In this document: piece after piece, positions 62,825 through 64,000 of the stretch
How positions within the stretch are numbered: the stretch's first letter is position 1
How the letters are laid out: every line of letters begins with the position of its first letter
Assembly: GCA_023454175.1 (NCBI GenBank)
Contig: JAEXRW010000030.1
Coordinates: 1 to 64,000, forward strand
Origin: Bacillota bacterium
GTDB taxonomy: Bacteria; Bacillota; Clostridia; Christensenellales; JAEXRW01
Direction of reading: 5' to 3'
Length of the DNA stretch: 64,000 nucleotides
Program-made: the position numbers and the translations under genes
The notes under the pieces: generated by a model
What the model was told of the DNA's origin: nothing
Seen by the model: only the letters and a program-made list of their open reading frames with translations
Database searches by the model: none

Positions 62825-64000
62825 TTGAAAAGTCAGTTGAAGTGGTTCCTTTTTGCTTTCCTGTTCAGCATGGCGGTCCTGGGACTGGCCAGCACCGTGA
62901 ACGGCACCGTGACCTCCTCCATGATGGCGCAGCTCGGCATCATGGAATCCCAGAGGGGGCTGCTCGTCACACTGCAGGGCGCGGGGACGATGGTGAGCGT
63001 GATCATCTGGGCCTTTTGGGGCGAAAGGACCAACAAGATGCTGATCACCGTGATCGGCGCGGCGCTGGTCCTGGCGGCCTCCGTCACGCTGATGATCCAT
63101 ATGGGATACTTCGCATTGATGCCGATCTTCGTGGTATACGGCTTTGGCTTTACCTGCATCGATGTCATGTCCAATGCGGTCGCAATGGATGTCTACCCAA
63201 AGGAAAAAAAAGTGGTGCTCTGGATCCACGCCTACTTCGGCGTGGGGGCCGTGGCCGGTTCCATCGCCGCCTCATGGATCACGGAGCTGCTGGGCTGGCA
63301 GTACGCGTTCCTCCTGCTGGCGGGTATCCTGCTGATCGTGCTGGCCGTATACGGCACGACGGCCTACAAAGCGTACCCGATGACGCCATACCCCAACCGG
63401 CATGAGCGCAAATCGGAAAAGCTGGCATTGGGCGTGCTGATCAAACGCAAGGAGCTTTGGGCCATCTTCTTTACGGCGCTCTTTTTCGGCGGGTCCCAGA
63501 TGGGGCCTATGATCTGGCTGGGGGATTATTTCAAAACCACACTGCAATCCGGGACCCTCGCGACGTTTGCCATCGCGGCGCTTTTTTTGGGGACCATCGC
63601 CTCCCGGTTTTTATCCACGCTACTCATCAAACGAATAAACCCAAGGACGCTCTTCATCATCGGCGCCCTGCTGGCTAGCGGGTCGCTCGTGTGGCTCGCA
63701 TTTACCGGCAGCGATATCATGGCCATCATCCTCACCGTACTGGTGGGATTCTTTGCGGGGGCGAATTTCCCGCTGCTGGTGCTGATGGCAGGCCAGATAT
63801 TCCCAAGATACTCTTCGACCGTAAGCTCCACCATCTGCATGGGGTACGCCGTTTCCACCATGACGGTGCCGTGGCTCATGGGCGTACTATCCAAGACGAC
63901 GCAGACGGGGATGCGGCTGTCCTTCCTCCTGGTGGCTGCAGCCGCGGCCATCATGGCGGTATGCGTACTGCCCATCAAGCCCGCAAAGGAACAACAATCC
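62825..64000 (+). CDS. MFS transporter (3' partial)
   Basis: The frame is open to the right edge (392 codons, no stop). About twelve membrane helices are predicted, with ASTVNGTVTSSMMAQLG in helix 1, WAFWGERTNK in the helix 2-3 loop and FAGANFPLLVLMAGQIFP in the C-terminal half, a pattern of sugar/fucose-permease-like MFS proteins. TTG at 62825 is preceded by GGGTGA; a GTG at 62816 is also possible. Substrate unknown. It is separated from paaK by a terminator, so probably regulated on its own. Confidence 0.8.
   Translation, partial: MKSQLKWFLFAFLFSMAVLGLASTVNGTVTSSMMAQLGIMESQRGLLVTLQGAGTMVSVIIWAFWGERTNKMLITVIGAALVLAASVTLMIHMGYFALMPIFVVYGFGFTCIDVMSNAVAMDVYPKEKKVVLWIHAYFGVGAVAGSIAASWITELLGWQYAFLLLAGILLIVLAVYGTTAYKAYPMTPYPNRHERKSEKLALGVLIKRKELWAIFFTALFFGGSQMGPMIWLGDYFKTTLQSGTLATFAIAALFLGTIASRFLSTLLIKRINPRTLFIIGALLASGSLVWLAFTGSDIMAIILTVLVGFFAGANFPLLVLMAGQIFPRYSSTVSSTICMGYAVSTMTVPWLMGVLSKTTQTGMRLSFLLVAAAAAIMAVCVLPIKPAKEQQS

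Noticed and set aside
62812..63405. 197-codon open frame at the MFS gene
   Set aside because: Wrong frame: the overlapping frame from 62825 gives a continuous twelve-helix transporter to the window edge.
1..64000. CRISPR arrays, tRNA/rRNA genes, insertion sequences and prophage genes
   Set aside because: I looked for regular repeats, tRNA-like ends and transposase or integrase motifs and saw none; short or diverged examples could be missed by eye.

Overview
The window looks like the chromosome of a spore-forming, Gram-positive anaerobe of the Clostridia with fairly high GC for that group (GC estimated by eye, not counted). The evidence is a spoVAC-spoVAD-spoVAE spore-channel operon, T-box leaders, transcription-terminating riboswitches, SigA-type TTGACA-N17-TATAAT promoters, many TTG/GTG starts with strong Shine-Dalgarno sites, a citramalate synthase next to leuA, and several NlpC/P60 wall hydrolases. 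I cannot name the genus. No rRNA, tRNA, transposase or CRISPR array was seen.

Left part (1-4488): an Hsp70 ATPase domain fused to eleven Sel1 repeats (cut by the window edge), an orphan Hsp70 N-terminal remnant, a GrpE-like nucleotide exchange factor and a dynamin-like GTPase. They read as one chaperone/membrane-GTPase module.

4748-18666 is the most unusual region. Three tandem paralogues of a Thr-nucleophile alkaline-phosphatase-superfamily membrane enzyme, with near-identical promoters, precede an operon. The operon encodes a YidC/Oxa1 domain fused to a CDP-glycerol glycerophosphotransferase-like domain, phosphonopyruvate decarboxylase, a LicC-like nucleotidyltransferase, a cytidylyltransferase-PEP mutase fusion, an Fe-type alcohol dehydrogenase (probable phosphonoacetaldehyde reductase), a small membrane protein and a fourth phosphotransferase-like enzyme. 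Together they predict synthesis of 2-hydroxyethylphosphonate, its activation with CTP, and its attachment to a surface polymer, i.e. a phosphonate-decorated wall or lipid polymer.

19158-30950: an ABC exporter with a kinase-less PASTA protein, a cobalamin-riboswitch-controlled btuCD pair, and wall hydrolases under second-messenger RNAs. A c-di-GMP-I riboswitch precedes a cadherin-like/NlpC-P60 protein, a c-di-AMP (ydaO) riboswitch precedes a PG-binding/NlpC-P60 protein, and a second c-di-GMP-I riboswitch precedes an unknown 129-residue protein. An SCP2-like protein paired with an Fe-alcohol dehydrogenase lies between them.

31096-49258: a Rieske-type FAD oxidoreductase, the spoVA operon, nadABC on the minus strand, another PG-binding/NlpC-P60 protein, a DUF3810 membrane protein, an MFS carrier, a LysM-CAP protein, a CapA-like lipoprotein, a short-chain dehydrogenase and a 1005-residue secreted protein with a degenerate papain-like domain and four cadherin-like domains.

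49320-64000: a nine-gene minus-strand branched-chain amino-acid operon (ilvB-ilvN-ilvC-ilvD-leuA-cimA-leuC-leuD-leuB) behind two tandem T-boxes, both apparently reading Leu (CUC). A divergent T-box with a probable Phe (UUC) specifier precedes a phenylacetate-CoA ligase, and an MFS gene runs off the right edge.
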